This document shows, in pieces, positions 52,601-62,691 of a stretch of 64,000 nucleotides of DNA (positions are counted from its first letter, which is position 1; each line of letters begins with the position of its first letter). The notes below the pieces were generated by a model. That model worked only from the letters and a program-made list of their open reading frames with translations, was not told where the DNA came from and made no database searches. A program made the translations under genes and the position numbers. Source of the DNA: Gari tellinella (lineage: Eukaryota > Mollusca > Bivalvia > Cardiida > Psammobiidae); NCBI GenBank assembly GCA_922989275.2, contig OV277857.1, positions 46,167,083 through 46,231,082 of the forward strand, given 5' to 3'.

Positions 52601-53369
52601 CTGCATTCACAATGCTCTGGACATAGCTGGCGGCAAATGCTGAAACAGTACACAATGATGGTTAGGCAAGCAAACTTTAAATCTTGCTACATTACTCCCT
52701 CCCTACAACGACACTGCGAACAACTATTCATGCATTTCAACTACGCTCGCTGCTGTTCCTCCAACAAGATAAATATGTCTAACTTACGCGGCATCTCCTT
52801 AGTGAAGGACAATGGTGATGCAGGGAGGTATGCGCATTCTCCTATACCAATCAGTAAACAGTCCTAGCCTAAAGGTAATGTAGCGTTTGGGTTGCGTCTT
52901 ATATCGTTCTGAAGCATTTGATTGCTCATATTTGAGATTTGGCTCAAATCTGACCAATCAAAAGCTAAAGACAACCATCTCAGACTCCACTCAAACGCAA
53001 TAAAAATATTGGACTCTAATAGAAAATCACAGTACTTCTCTATTTATTTCTTGAAGCTGAACATTACTGCATTAACCTTTTTACTCTCAATGACGCTTCA
53101 AAGCGCGATTGCAAACAGTTTGGATCCTGATTAGATTATTACTGCATAAATTGAAACTATTTTAGTCAGTTGAGGTAAATATACCTATGAAGTAAATGTT
53201 TTACTTAGCGCGATTTATAAATAGTGTTGTCCGTCCGTTGGTTTGTAAGTAACTACATGTATAAATAGATCTAGCCTACCCTTCATAGCCAGGTCAGATG
53301 TGCTATGGCTTGGTGATGCCATGACCAGTTCACGGTCGGCATGGTCAACCTGGTTGAGCACAGGAACAT
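46627..53369 (-). CDS. Multi-exon gene, copy 2, 3' part (5' exons not seen)
   Basis: Exons on the minus strand: 53369-53280, 52639-52532, mini-exons (right-to-left) 52469-52434, 52371-52336, 52273-52238, 52175-52140, 52077-52042, 51979-51944 and 51881-51846, then 51659-51552, 48426-48331 and 46679-46627 (TAA). All are phase 1 with intact GT/AG sites, 707 coding bp in all. The counterparts of copy 1 exons 1 and 2 should lie above 53.4 kb; I find none up to 64 kb, where ~8.5 kb of repeats intervene. They may lie beyond the window or be lost. Differences from copy 1 never break the frame, and the only regular-exon length change is 6 bp in the last exon. Function unknown. Confidence 0.65.
46974..47917. 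mobile_element. 944-bp element with ~185-bp inverted repeats and TA target duplication
   Basis: Inserted in copy 2 only. TA is at both edges. The left end CAAGGGGTGTTCAAATAGTT matches the inverted right end CTAGGGTAGTTCAAATTGTT, and similarity continues through TTTTGATACTGGAT.AATAACTTCA, GATAAGATCACATNACTCGAT and AACATGAACCTAAATGACCCC to GAGGACACTG. The central ~570 bp has only short frames (47113-47304, 47408-47665) with no transposase motifs. TA target and ends suggest a non-autonomous Tc1/mariner-like element. Confidence 0.85.
48331..48426 (-). CDS. Copy 2 penultimate coding exon
   Basis: 96 bp, phase 1, donor ATTG|GTAAGT, acceptor CCAATTTAATACAG. Peptide DIADLAVQDSLTRIANTN.. as in copy 1 with one I-to-V change near the end; 3 of 4 base changes are silent. 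Confidence 0.8.
48597..48637. repeat. Short hairpin TGCAGACCC..GGGTCTGCA
   Basis: Counterpart of 11301-11336, with GATCATATTGTGTCTGATC in the centre. Confidence 0.7.
48785..49092. other. Insertion-associated DNA absent from copy 1
   Basis: The copy 1 alignment stops at 'gtaaatcaccatac' and resumes near 50125. This part shows no ORF or repeat I recognise. Confidence 0.45.
49093..50002. mobile_element. 910-bp insertion flanked by TTAA, GGTAGC/GCTACC ends
   Basis: TTAA is at 49089-49092 and 50003-50006, with short inverted ends GGTAGC and GCTACC. A TTAA target is the hallmark of piggyBac-type elements, but the inverted repeat is only 6 bp plus scattered matches and there is no transposase frame, so assignment is tentative. 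Internally rich in 'ccgctt..aaa' and 'cggttaatt..' words. Absent from copy 1. Confidence 0.5.
50330..51185. repeat. ~155-bp tandem repeat (CCTTGACTTTTGAC), about 6 units, copy 2
   Basis: Units near 50338, 50454, 50612, 50768, 50923 and 51078. Inner units have a near-constant 155-157-bp period: 'tgaatgaccttgacttttgacccactgatct', 'gatggcatctacttacgatgacaaac', 'accaattatgagaactgtaggttg', 'ggaagggagatttattgatctgaaat'. Ends in 'gaccgactgacataccgacagaccgatg'. Copy 1 has about 3. Confidence 0.75.
51323..51392. repeat. GATCAGA hairpin
   Basis: ACAAACAGTATAGACCCTGATCAGAGGGCTCC / AGTCCTCTGATCAGGGTATCCACTGTTTGC. Confidence 0.85.
51552..51659 (-). CDS. Copy 2 36-codon exon (EFAEKFSRTILVSEQIKL..)
   Basis: 108 bp, phase 1, donor GAAG|GTAAGA, acceptor TTGGTTTGCAG. 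Differs from copy 1 by N/K, K/R and T/I. Otherwise as described for 12793-12900. Confidence 0.8.
51846..52532 (-). repeat. 98-bp tandem array of putative mini-exons, copy 2 (7 mini-exons)
   Basis: Exactly periodic: the left edges of the 36-bp open segments fall at 51846, 51944, 52042, 52140, 52238, 52336 and 52434, with the 108-bp exon starting at 52532. Each minus-strand unit has CTTAACCCTTTCACTGCC.ATAGACCAG before, and CTG|GTAATT after, the open segment. Most read VSPVSTTSSALS; variants are VSSVSTSFSALS and VSPVSTTYRALS. No unit has a stop or a frame-changing indel. The intron would be 62 bp, short but possible in invertebrates. Use of these sites is inference. Confidence 0.6.
52532..52639 (-). 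CDS. Copy 2 108-bp exon ending in the mini-exon peptide
   Basis: Acceptor TACTGTTTCAG, donor CTG|GTAATT, phase 1. Begins AFAASYVQSIVNAAQAEL and ends DRPESPVSTTSSALS. Five residue changes from copy 1, no indel. Confidence 0.7.
52900..53010. repeat. Palindromic dispersed repeat (AAGCATTTGATTGCTCA)
   Basis: Left 'tctgaagcatttgattgctcat', right 'ctgaccaatcaaaagctaaagacaaccatctcagactccactcaaa'. Aligned counterpart of 14038-14165. Confidence 0.55.
53280..53369 (-). CDS. Copy 2 exon equivalent to copy 1 exon 3
   Basis: 90 bp, phase 1, donor AAGG|GTAGGC, acceptor ATATCGTTACAG. Reads DVPVLNQVDHADRELVMA then SPSHSTSDLAMK. Confidence 0.78.
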
Positions 53370-53550
53370 CTGTAACGATATCACAAAACACCAGTAAATA
53401 CCCGAGAGCAGATTGGTCATAATGTACAAATTAAAGTTTAGGCCAACATCGGTTTTTTAGACATTTACAGTATTGTTCAATATATCTAGAAATAATGTTC
53501 ACTCAGAATGTGTGCTGCCCCACCCCTTTAAGTCTACCCCATAGCTACAA

Positions 53551-55150
53551 TGGACAAAAACGTTATTCTTTCCCAATAAACGCGTTTACACTAAAACTAT
53601 TATTTGCAGTGCAAAGACACGACGTCATAACGTTGAGCAACTTTCAGATTCACGCTGGCTTTGGGCGGAAACCATCACCGATTGTATTATTTGAAGAAAC
53701 TTGTAGCACAAACTATATATTTTTTTAAAGCAGGGACAATACCCTACCTGGTCACGCCAATTTGAATAATATCTGGAGACTTTAATTTGGCTTTTGATAG
53801 ACGTTAACATTTTTTTTGCCGAAAAAATTGCATGTAACATGTAACACGGTTGAAGATGCGCTTTTAGTAAAACCGTCAAATCTGCCAAACGAGACGTCTG
53901 ACTCCCACCACATTTTCCTCCAAAGTATTGTCTGTATTAATGCTGTGACGCCAAGAACATTTACTGAATTTCAGTCGATAAATCTGTATGAAATCAAAGT
54001 TGCAAATTGGACAAAAAAGTGTAACACTGTCAAAATTTGGACGTAAAAAGCTGAAGTACTGTTTTCAATTCATTCTTATTTATTTAATTTTATGTAAAAG
54101 ACATTTAAAATTCGTGAAAAAAATACTTTTTTTGTCTTATTTTAAAAAATATATTTGATTTAAATTTATTCCAAAAGTTGCAAAAGTTATTGAGGATTTT
54201 CTTTGTCTACATGCATTGTCCCAAACTCGCTGAAAATCAGAAAACCAACTTTTTGTCTTAGTTCCAGGTTTTTTCTTATAAATGAATTTATTAACCAAGT
54301 TTTTTTCAGTAAAAAGGAAAAAGTACTTTTTTTCTTAAGTTTTTAAAAATGTTTACTTCAATAGAATCGCTCATGTTTTGCGAAAAATATGGACTTTTTT
54401 CTTTGTCTACATGCGATGTCCAAGTCTAATAAGAATCTGACGTTAAGTTTATAACGTCAACATTTCAATCGATAAATAAGAAAGGTTGTCGAACAGGCAA
54501 TGTGTGTAAAACTATCGCTTTTGTTATTCCCCTTCCCTATGCTTCAAAAATGTTTGATACCCGGATCGACCTTTATGCTTTGATTCGTTTATTTCACAAA
54601 ATTGTCGTCTGAAAAGCAGAATAGTAATAATCGAATTTCAATATCCAAACACGGATCCAGAGGGGGTTGGGATCAGGGTGTTTTTTGTACAGTAAAATTA
54701 ACATTTTCAACGATAGCCTCACCCCCACCTCGAGATCGGTTGGGTCCCTCTGAATTTGTCACAAACCCTGTAAGTACGAAAACAACGAAAACTCATTGAT
54801 TAAAGTTGATAACAAAAAGGTCATCAGAAATACCCCCTTAAAATAGTCTGGATCGGCGCATGTTATCAATTAGATTTCTCTCAGGAAGAGGGTAAAAAAT
54901 GTTGATGACCTTTATTTTAAGTGATCGATTTTAGTACCTATCAGCTATTTTCAGAGGGGTCCAACCAATCTCAGAAGGAGGGGTCCAACATTTGGGGACG
55001 GTATATTTATAGTACACAAATCACTACGGACCGCCGGAAACCCCTCCTCCTCCCTCGGGATCCGCGCATGAATCGCAGAAAAAACCGACATTTATTTAAA
55101 TAATGCAGCATTCAGTATGACAAACCATCTTTCAAACCGAAGCTTTCGGC
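53551..55150. other. Non-coding DNA with a possible MITE
   Basis: Starts with a fragment of the 6807-type MITE (53549-53617). At about 54648-55070 an inverted pair (ACGGATCCAGAGGGGG and, inverted, GCGCGGATCCCGAGGGAGGAGG) bounds ~420 bp, possibly a degenerate non-autonomous element. No gene is supported; short frames such as 53625-53888 and 54602-54799 lack features. Confidence 0.45.
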
Positions 55151-55189
55151 CAAGGACTATGCCTTTAGATCCATCATCCAAGTACAAAT

Positions 55190-55380
55190 TAATCAAACAG
55201 CAAGTTGCATTAGTACCAGGGTTGTGAGTTAGATCTCCTGCCGGACCAGGACCTTTGGGCGAGACTTTATAAACCGAGGTCCGATGTCTGAGTGCTTTAC
55301 ACTTGGCATCTAAAAGAACCAGAGAACTCTTTCGACAATAAGAGTAGGCCATCGCGCCCGTGGTCTCTGTATCCGCTCCT
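55190..55380 (+). repeat. SINE (same body as 30297) with 40-bp tail module
   Basis: B-box-like GTGAGTTAGATCTCC, body 'actttataaaccgaggtccgatgtctgagtgctttacacttggcatctaaaagaaccagagaact', then GAGTAGGCCATCGCGCCCG..GTATCCGCTCC and a CT tract (55380-55416). Confidence 0.7.
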
Positions 55381-55878
55381 CTATCTCTCTCTCTCTTTCT
55401 CTCTCTCTCTCTTTCTTAAAAAAGGAATTTACTTGTGTATAATGTAAATCGTTTAATAGATATAATATTATGGTGATTGGAAATTATTTAATGAGAAAAC
55501 ATTTCACAGCATATCTGCACACATACTAAAGAATACTAGTTCAAGATGGTACCAAAATTAGAACAAACAAACAACCAATCTCCCTTGTGACCCTCAATGG
55601 CAACTTTTTAAGCGCAGTATTTGACAGATAAATTATCTGAAAAAATATCGAATATTTTCTATGTTCCCTTGATTTGGCCTGAGAAAATGTTTTCTTTAAT
55701 GGATGTCAGACGCCTATACAAACAGGTACATTATGTATATACTATAAAGTTATTTAATTGCTCTTCTCTAATATAAGACAATACTAATTTAATTATTTCA
55801 TAGTGTGAATACTCTTCTCTTGATTCCTTTTTATTTTTTATTTTTAATTTTTATCGTAAATACATGAATATATATATA

Positions 55879-56084
55879 CAGCAGAACCTCTCTATTACGA
55901 CCACTAACAAGGAGACTAATTGTCTGTATAAAAGACAGGTGACAGCTTAAAGCAATGTGAAAGTGAAACAGAAAGCTCCTGTAGGAGCTTTCTGTCTCGC
56001 TTTCACATTGCTTTAAGCAGTCACCTGTTTTAAAAGACTTATATTTGGACACAATTTAGTGGGCGTAATAGAGAGGTTCTACTG
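55879..56084. mobile_element. 206-bp full-length MITE, CAGCAGAACCTCTCTATTACGACC family
   Basis: Flanked by TA. Ends CAGCAGAACCTCTCTATTACG and CGTAATAGAGAGGTTCTACTG. Centre CAGAAAGCTCCTGTAGGAGCTTTCTG, with GACAGGTGACAGCTTAAAGCAATGTGAAAG arms. Termini beginning CAGTAGAACCTC with a TA target recall pogo/Tigger-type elements (from memory); no ORF. Confidence 0.9.
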
Positions 56085-56210
56085 TATATACATGTATTAA
56101 CGATGAAAATTAAAAGATTCAAAATAAAAAGGAATCGAGAGTATTGAAAATATGAAAATATATAAAAAATTATATATAAAAAAATAATGTTAAGAAAGAA
56201 AAATATTTAA

Positions 56211-56295
56211 GCTCGGTCGGGAATCGAACCCGTGCGGAGAAGGCAAAACAATGTGTGTGTGTCGTTACCTGTGATGTAACCACTGGACTACTCGA
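56211..56295 (-). repeat. tRNA-like sequence, minus strand (SINE head or pseudogene)
   Basis: On the minus strand CAGTGGTTACATCAC (A box) precedes GGGTTCGATTCCC (B box) with a long intervening ACACACACA stretch. The acceptor ends (CGAGTAG / CCGAGC) do not pair. Repeated at 62238-62322 in unit 2. Confidence 0.55.
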
Positions 56296-56654
56296 TAAAT
56301 CTTACCAGACCTCTTTTTTATCCGATTAGTATTTCATAAAACCATAGATATAATGTTCATGGTAGCCGTCTAGAAATATAACTATTTGGAGATGTTATGA
56401 AATCTTTATAATTTTTATCTTTCTTTAAAAATAAAAGGAGACGATTCGAACAACTCGCTTTACTTTTCTTTATTCCAACAGAACCGGTCTAAATTCGAAT
56501 ACTTTGGTCTGTTTAAACGCTAGATACTGAACTCTAACAGTAAATACCCCATAACTCTACAAACCACCCGATAACAGAACCAACTACCGAACACTAAAGT
56601 TAAGTACCCTACGACGCTACAACTACCCGATAACGACTCTAACTACTAACTGCG

Positions 56655-57496
56655 CTATCTATCTCTCTGTCTATGTCTGTATGTTTGTCTTCATGTCTGT
56701 GTCTCTATATGTCTCTCTCACTTTGTTGTGCCTCTGGTTCGATGTCCCTCTGTCTCTCTATGTGTTTCTCTGTCTCTCTCTGTCTGCCTGAATGTCTGTC
56801 AATGTCTGTCTCTCTCTGAGTGTCTCTCTATTTCTGTCTCTTTATTTCTGTGTCTCTATTTGTCTCTGTCTATGAATCTCTCTCTCGCCACCTCTTTCTC
56901 TGTCGCTCTGTGTGTGTCTTACTCTCTGTTTCTCTCTGTGTCTGTCTCTCTGTTTGTTTCTGTCTGTGTGTGTCTCTCTGTCTCTCTCTGTTGTCTCTCT
57001 GTCTTTCTTTGACTATCACCTTGACTCTGTCTGTCTCTGTCTCTGTCTCTCTATGTGTATATCTTATCTCTGTCTCTCTGCGTCTGCCTCTCTGTATTTC
57101 TCTAGCGCTGCCTGTCTGTCATTTTGTCTCTCTTTCTCTCTTTGTGTGTCTGCATGTATGTTTGTTTCTCTCTGTGTCTTTCTCTGTCTCCTTATCTTTG
57201 TTTCTCCCTCTTTCTCTGTATTTCTGTTTCTGTTTCTCTGTTTCTCTCTTTGTCTGTCTCTGACTGTCGCTCTATCTCCCTCTGTCTCTGTGTTTGTGTC
57301 TCTCTCTCCATTTTCCTATGTCTTTCTATCTTCTTTTTTCTCTCTCTTTGTCTGTCCCTGTCTCTCTCTCTCTCTCTCTCTGTCTTGTCTGTTTATGTCT
57401 GTTTGTCTGTGTGTATATCCCCCTCTCTCTCTATCTCTCTTTTCTTTCTCCATCTCTTTGTCTGTATGTATGAATGTCTGTATGTCTGCCTCTCTA

Positions 57497-57556
<60 letters not shown>

Positions 57557-57573
57557 CATATATCCATATATCC

Positions 57574-57605
<32 letters not shown>

Positions 57606-58215
57606 CTGTCTCTCTCTGTCTTTGTCTATCTCTGTCTGGCTCTGTCTATGTCCCTGCCTTTTGTTGTCTATGTCTCTGTCTCTCTCTATCTCACTCTGAC
57701 TTTGTATGTCTCTGTCTATGTCTCTCTCTATATTTGTCTTTGTCTCTCTCTGTGTCTGTCTCTGTCTCTTTCTGTCTGTCTCTGTCTCTCTCTGCCTCTG
57801 TCTCTGTCTGTCTGTCTGTCTGTTTTAATGACTCTCTGTATGTCTCTGTCTTTGTCTCTCTCTCTCTCTTTCTCTTCATGTCAGTCTCTCTCTGTCTCTC
57901 TTTCTGTGTCTCTCTATGTGTCTCTCTCTGTGTCTCTGTCTGTCTGTCTGTATGTATGTCTGTCCGTCTGTCTGTCTCTCTCTCTCTTTCTTTCTGTTCA
58001 TGTCTGTCTCTGTCTCTCTCTGTTTCTCGGTTCCCATCTTTGTCTATGTGTCTCTCTCAGTCTCTTTCCATCCGCCTCACCCTGTTTATCTCTCTCTATC
58101 TCTCTCTCTCTGTCTGTATGTATGTCTGTCTCTCTGTTTCTGTCTCTCTCTCTGCCTATCTTTCTCTTTCTCTGTATGTCTGTCTTTCTATGCCTCTCTC
58201 AGTGTCTCTCTCTGC

Positions 58216-58247
<32 letters not shown>

Positions 58248-61200
58248 CTAGTTCTCTGTTTCTGTCTCTCTTTCTGTCTGTCTCTGTCTGTCTCTTTCTC
58301 TGTCTCTATCATTTTCTGTCTCTCTGTGTGTGTGTCTCTCTGTTTGTCTCACTCTCTGTATTTCTTTCTGTCTGTCTCTTTTTCTTTCTTTCTTTATCTC
58401 TCTCTTTCTGTCTCATTCTCTGTCTCACTCTGTCTCTCTCTCTATCTCTCTCTCTCTATCTATATATCTTTCTCTCTCTATTCTACTCTTTCTTTATCTG
58501 TATTTGTCTCTGTTTGTCTCTGTCTCTATCTCTCTCTGTCTCTCTCTATCTCTTTCTCTCTGTGTCTTTCTCTCTCTGTTTTTGTTTCTATCTTAGTTTG
58601 TCTCTGGCTATGTCTCTAATTGTCTTTTTTTGTCTCTGTCTCTTTCTCTGTCTCTGTCTATATCTCTCTCTTCTCTGTATCTGTATTTCTCTTTCTCTCT
58701 CTCTCTCTCTCTCCCTCTTTTGCATTCCCTCTCTCTATTTCTGTTCATGTCTGTCGCTGTCTCTGTCAGCCTCTCTCTCTCTCTCTCTCATTCTCTCTCT
58801 CTCTCTCTCTCTCCCCCTCTCTCTATTTCTGTTCATGTCTGTCTCTGTTCTTCTCTGTTTCTCGGTTCCTATTTCTGTCTCTGTCTCTGTGTCTCTCTCA
58901 GTCTTTATCCATCTGTCTCACTCTGTATGTCTCTCTCTCTCTCTCTCTCTCTCTCCGTCTCTGTCTGTCTCTATCTATGTCTCTCTCTGTCTCTCTCTGC
59001 CTATCTCTATTTATCTCTCTGTTTCTGTCTCTCTTTCTGTCTGTCTCTGTATGTCTCTCTCTGTATCTGTCTCTTTCTGTCTATCTGTGTCTTTCTCTCT
59101 CTGTGTTTGTCTCTCTCTCTCTGTGTGTCTTTCTTTCTGTCTCTCTTTCTTTTTCTCTCTCTTTCTCTTCCTCTCCTTCTTTGTTTATCTGACTGTCTGT
59201 CTGTCTGTCTCTTTCTGTCTCTCTTTCTCCCTCTCTCTTTATCTCTTTCTCCTTCTATATTTCTGTCTCTCTCTCTTTCTGTCTCTCTCTCTGTCTCTCT
59301 CTGTCTCAGTATGTCTATCTATCTGTCTCTGTCTCTCTCTCTGGCTCCCTCTCTGTCTCTCACCCTATGTTTCTGTTCATGTCTGTATCTGTCTCTCTCT
59401 GTTTCTCAGTTTCTATTTCTGTCTCTGTCTTTATGTCTCTCTCAGTCTCTGTCTATATGTCTCACTCTGTATGTATCTGACTCTTTCTATTTCTCTCTTT
59501 CTCTCTCTATCTCTCTATCTGTCCCTGTCTCTCTCTGTATCTGCCTCTCCCGGTATATCTCTGTTTATGTCTCTCTCTGTCTCTCTCTCTGTCTCTCTGT
59601 ATTTGTATATGTCTGTTTCTCTATGTCTCTGTCTCTCTGTATCTGTTTATCTCTGTCTGTCTCTCTGTCTCTGTCTATCTCTCTCTCTGTCGGTCTCTGT
59701 CTGTCTGTCTGTCTCTTTCTCTCTCTATGTCTATCTCTCTATGTCTATCTCTCTGTCTCTCTCTCTCATGCCCTCTCTCTCTTCCTCTCTCTCTGCCTGT
59801 GTATATGTCTCTGTTTGTCCCTGTCTCTGTATGTATCTTTCTGTGTCTCTGTCTTTCCTTCTCTGTCTCTCTGTGTCTGTATCCCTCGGTTTCTGTCTCT
59901 GTATGTATCTGGATATGTTTCTAAGTGTCTTTGTTTGTCTCTATATCTTTCTCTGTCTCTTTCTCTATGTCTCTCTTCTTTGTTTCCCTCTATCTCTGAC
60001 TCTCCCTGTCTCTGTCTCTCTGTCTTTCTCTGTCCCTCTCCCTTTCTCTGTCTCTCTCTCAATCTCTCTGTCTGTATTCCTCACTTCCTATCTCTGTGTA
60101 TTTCTCTGTTTGTATCTGTCTATATCTCTCTGACTCTGTCGCTCCGTGTCTGTCTCCCTCTGTTTCTGTTTCTGGATGTATGTCTGTGGTTATGTCTCTT
60201 ATTGTCTCTGTTTGTTTCTGTCTCTTCCTCTGTTTCCGCCTCTCTTTTTTTCTCTCTCTCTCTCTCTCTCTCTGTATCTCTTAATCTATGTATAGCTGTA
60301 TCTGTCTGTCTCTGTCTTTGTCTTTCTCTGTCTCGCTCTGTCTCTGTCTCTGCCTCACGATGTCTCTGTCTCGCTCTGTCTCTGTCTATTTCCGTTTCTC
60401 TCTGACTCTGTCTGCCTGTCTATGTCTCTCTCTATCTTTGTATCTGTCTCTTTCTGTCTCACTTTGCATCAGTCTCTGTCTTTTTCTGTCTGTCTCTACA
60501 TGTCTCTCTGTCTCTGTGCCTGTATCTGGCTCTGTCTGTTTGTCTCTGTCTCTCTCTGTCACTCTCTGTCTGTCTGTCTTTGTCTGTCTGTCTGTCTCTA
60601 TGTCTGTCCGTCTATCCCCTTTCTCTGTCTATCTGCCTGTCCGTCTGTCTCACTTTCTTTCTGTCTCTCTCTATCTTTGTCGATCTTTCGATCTCTTTCA
60701 CTCTCTGTCTTTATGTATGTCCCCTCTCTTTCTCTCTCTCTTTCTCTATTCTTATCTCTGTCTTTCTCTCTCTGTATCTCTATCTGTCTTTCTTTCTGTT
60801 TGTCGGTCTGTCTGTCTCTGTCTGTCTCCGTCTTTCTGCCTCTCTCTGTCTCTCTCTCTATCCCTCACTGTCTCTCTCTCTGTATGGCTGTATGTCTGTC
60901 TGTCTGTATTTCTGTCTGTCTCTGTCTGTTTCTCTGTCTGACTATATATCTCTATTTCTCTCTCTCTGTGACTGTATGTCTATCTGTCTTTCTCTGTGTG
61001 TCTCACTTTCTGTGTGTGTCTAGCTCTCTCTGTGTCTCTCTTTCTCTCTCTGACTGTCTGTCTGTCTGTCTTTATCTGTGTGTCACCCTGTCTGTCTGTC
61101 TGTCTCTCCCTGTCTCTCTCTCTGTCTCCCTCTGACTCAGTCTATCTCTCTGTTTGTCTGTCTATCTGTCTCTATTTCTGTATCTCCGTCTCTGTCTCTG

Positions 61201-61312
61201 TCTCTCTCTCGCTCTCTGTATGGATGTCTGTCTGTCTCTTTCTCTCTCTCTCTCTCTGTCCCTCTGTCTATGTCTGTCTCTCTATCTATGTCTCTCAGTC
61301 TCTGTCTCTCTA
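56655..61312. repeat. ~4.66-kb TCTN pyrimidine-rich satellite
   Basis: Nearly pure TCTG/TCTC/TCTA/TTTC words with a 4-bp rhythm, strongly pyrimidine on the plus strand. Contains a clean (TCTA)n block at about 57505-57600 and (TC)n blocks. Because TCT-based words rarely make stops, frames of 100-1073 codons appear in all three plus frames (Leu/Ser/Val/Cys only) and shorter Arg/Glu/Asp frames on the minus strand; none is a gene. Confidence 0.95.
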
Positions 61313-61905
61313 TGGTCCGATGTCTGAGTGCTTTACACTTGGCATCTAAAAGAACCAGAGAACTCTTTCGACAATAAGAGTAGGCCATCGCGCCCGTGGT
61401 CTCTGTATCCGCTCCTCTATCTCTCTCTCTCTTTCTCTCTCTCTCTCTTTCTTAAAAAAGGAATTTACTTGTGTATAATGTAAATCGTTTAATAGATATA
61501 ATATTATGGTGATTGGAAATTATTTAATGAGAAAACATTTCACAGCATATCTGCACACATACTAAAGAATACTAGTTCAAGATGGTACCAAAATTAGAAC
61601 AAACAAACAACCAATCTCCCTTGTGACCCTCAATGGCAACTTTTTAAGCGCAGTATTTGACAGATAAATTATCTGAAAAAATATCGAATATTTTCTATGT
61701 TCCCTTGATTTGGCCTGAGAAAATATTTTCTTTAATGGATGTCAGACGCCTATACAAACAGGTATATACTATAAAGTTATTTAATTGCTCTTCTCTAATA
61801 TAAGACAATACTAATTTAATTATTTCATAGTGTGAATACTCTTCTCTTGATTCCTTTTTATTTTTTATTTTTAATTTTTATCGTAAATACATGAATATAT
61901 ATATA

Positions 61906-62111
61906 CAGCAGAACCTCTCTATTACGACCACTAACAAGGAGACTAATTGTCTGTATAAAAGACAGGTGACAGCTTAAAGCAATGTGAAAGTGAAACAGAA
62001 AGCTCCTGTAGGAGCTTTCTGTCTCACTTTCACATTGCTTTAAGCAGTCACCTGTTTTAAAAGACTTATATTTGGACACAATTTAGTGGGCGTAATAGAG
62101 AGGTTCTACTG
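61906..62111. mobile_element. 206-bp MITE, second copy
   Basis: Same as 55879-56084 with one or two substitutions (TCTCACTTTC for TCTCGCTTTC). Co-duplicated rather than independently inserted. Confidence 0.9.
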
Positions 62112-62237
62112 TATATACATGTATTAACGATGAAAATTAAAAGATTCAAAATCAAAAGGAATCAAGAGTATTGAAAATATGAAAATATATAAAAAATTAT
62201 ATATAAACAAATAATGTTAAGAAAGAAAAATATTTAA

Positions 62238-62322
62238 GCTCGGTCGGGAATCGAACCCGTGCGGAGAAGGCAAAACAATGTGTGTGTGTCGTTACCTGTG
62301 ATGTAACCACTGGACTACTCGA
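62238..62322 (-). repeat. tRNA-like sequence, minus strand, second copy
   Basis: Same as 56211-56295, identical boxes. Confidence 0.55.
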
Positions 62323-62691
62323 GAAATCTTACCAGACCTCTTTTTTATCCGATTAGTATTTCATAAAACCATAGATATCATGTTCATGGTAGCCGTCTAG
62401 AAATATAACTATTTGGAGATGTTATGAAATCTTTATAATTTGTATCTTTCTTTAAAAATAAAAGGAGACGATTCGAACAACTCGCTTTACTTTTCTTTAT
62501 TCCAACAGAACCGGTCTAAATTCGAATACTTTGGTCTGTTTAAACGCTAGATACTGAACTCTAACAGTAAATACCCCATAACTCTACAAACCACCCGATA
62601 ACAGAACCAACTACCGAACACTAAAGTTAAGTACCCTACGACGCTACAACTACCCGATAACGACTCTAACTACTAACTGCGCTATCTATCA

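Larger units (their letters stand above)
44010..53550. repeat. Direct segmental duplication, copy 2
   Basis: Collinear with 7540-15430. It is about 1.6 kb longer because it holds two insertions (46974-47917 and a ~1.3-kb block including 49093-50002), more units of the ~155-bp repeat (about 6 against 3) and more units of the 98-bp array (7 against 3). The 51-bp array is one unit shorter. Confidence 0.85.
55278..61313. repeat. ~6.03-kb tandem duplication, unit 1
   Basis: From the SINE body (GGTCCGATGTCTGAG) through the MITE at 55879 and the tRNA-like sequence at 56211 to the end of the pyrimidine tract. Unit 2 starts at 61314 with the same GGTCCGATGTCTGAG and runs off the window. Over ~2.7 kb the units differ by only scattered substitutions and a few small indels (for example 9 bp near 55731). 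Confidence 0.9.

Noticed and set aside
51846..52639. Periodic arrays (51 and 98 bp) considered as CRISPR
   Set aside because: Whole units are conserved with no unique spacers, and the context is eukaryotic with introns.
56211..56295. Functional tRNA gene on the minus strand
   Set aside because: Acceptor ends do not pair and the spacing between boxes is inflated by an ACACAC run.
56912..60133. A 1073-codon open frame and many others on both strands in 56.6-61.4 kb and 62.7-64 kb
   Set aside because: Produced by the TCTN repeat; only Leu, Ser, Cys, Val and Phe-type residues, open in several frames at once.
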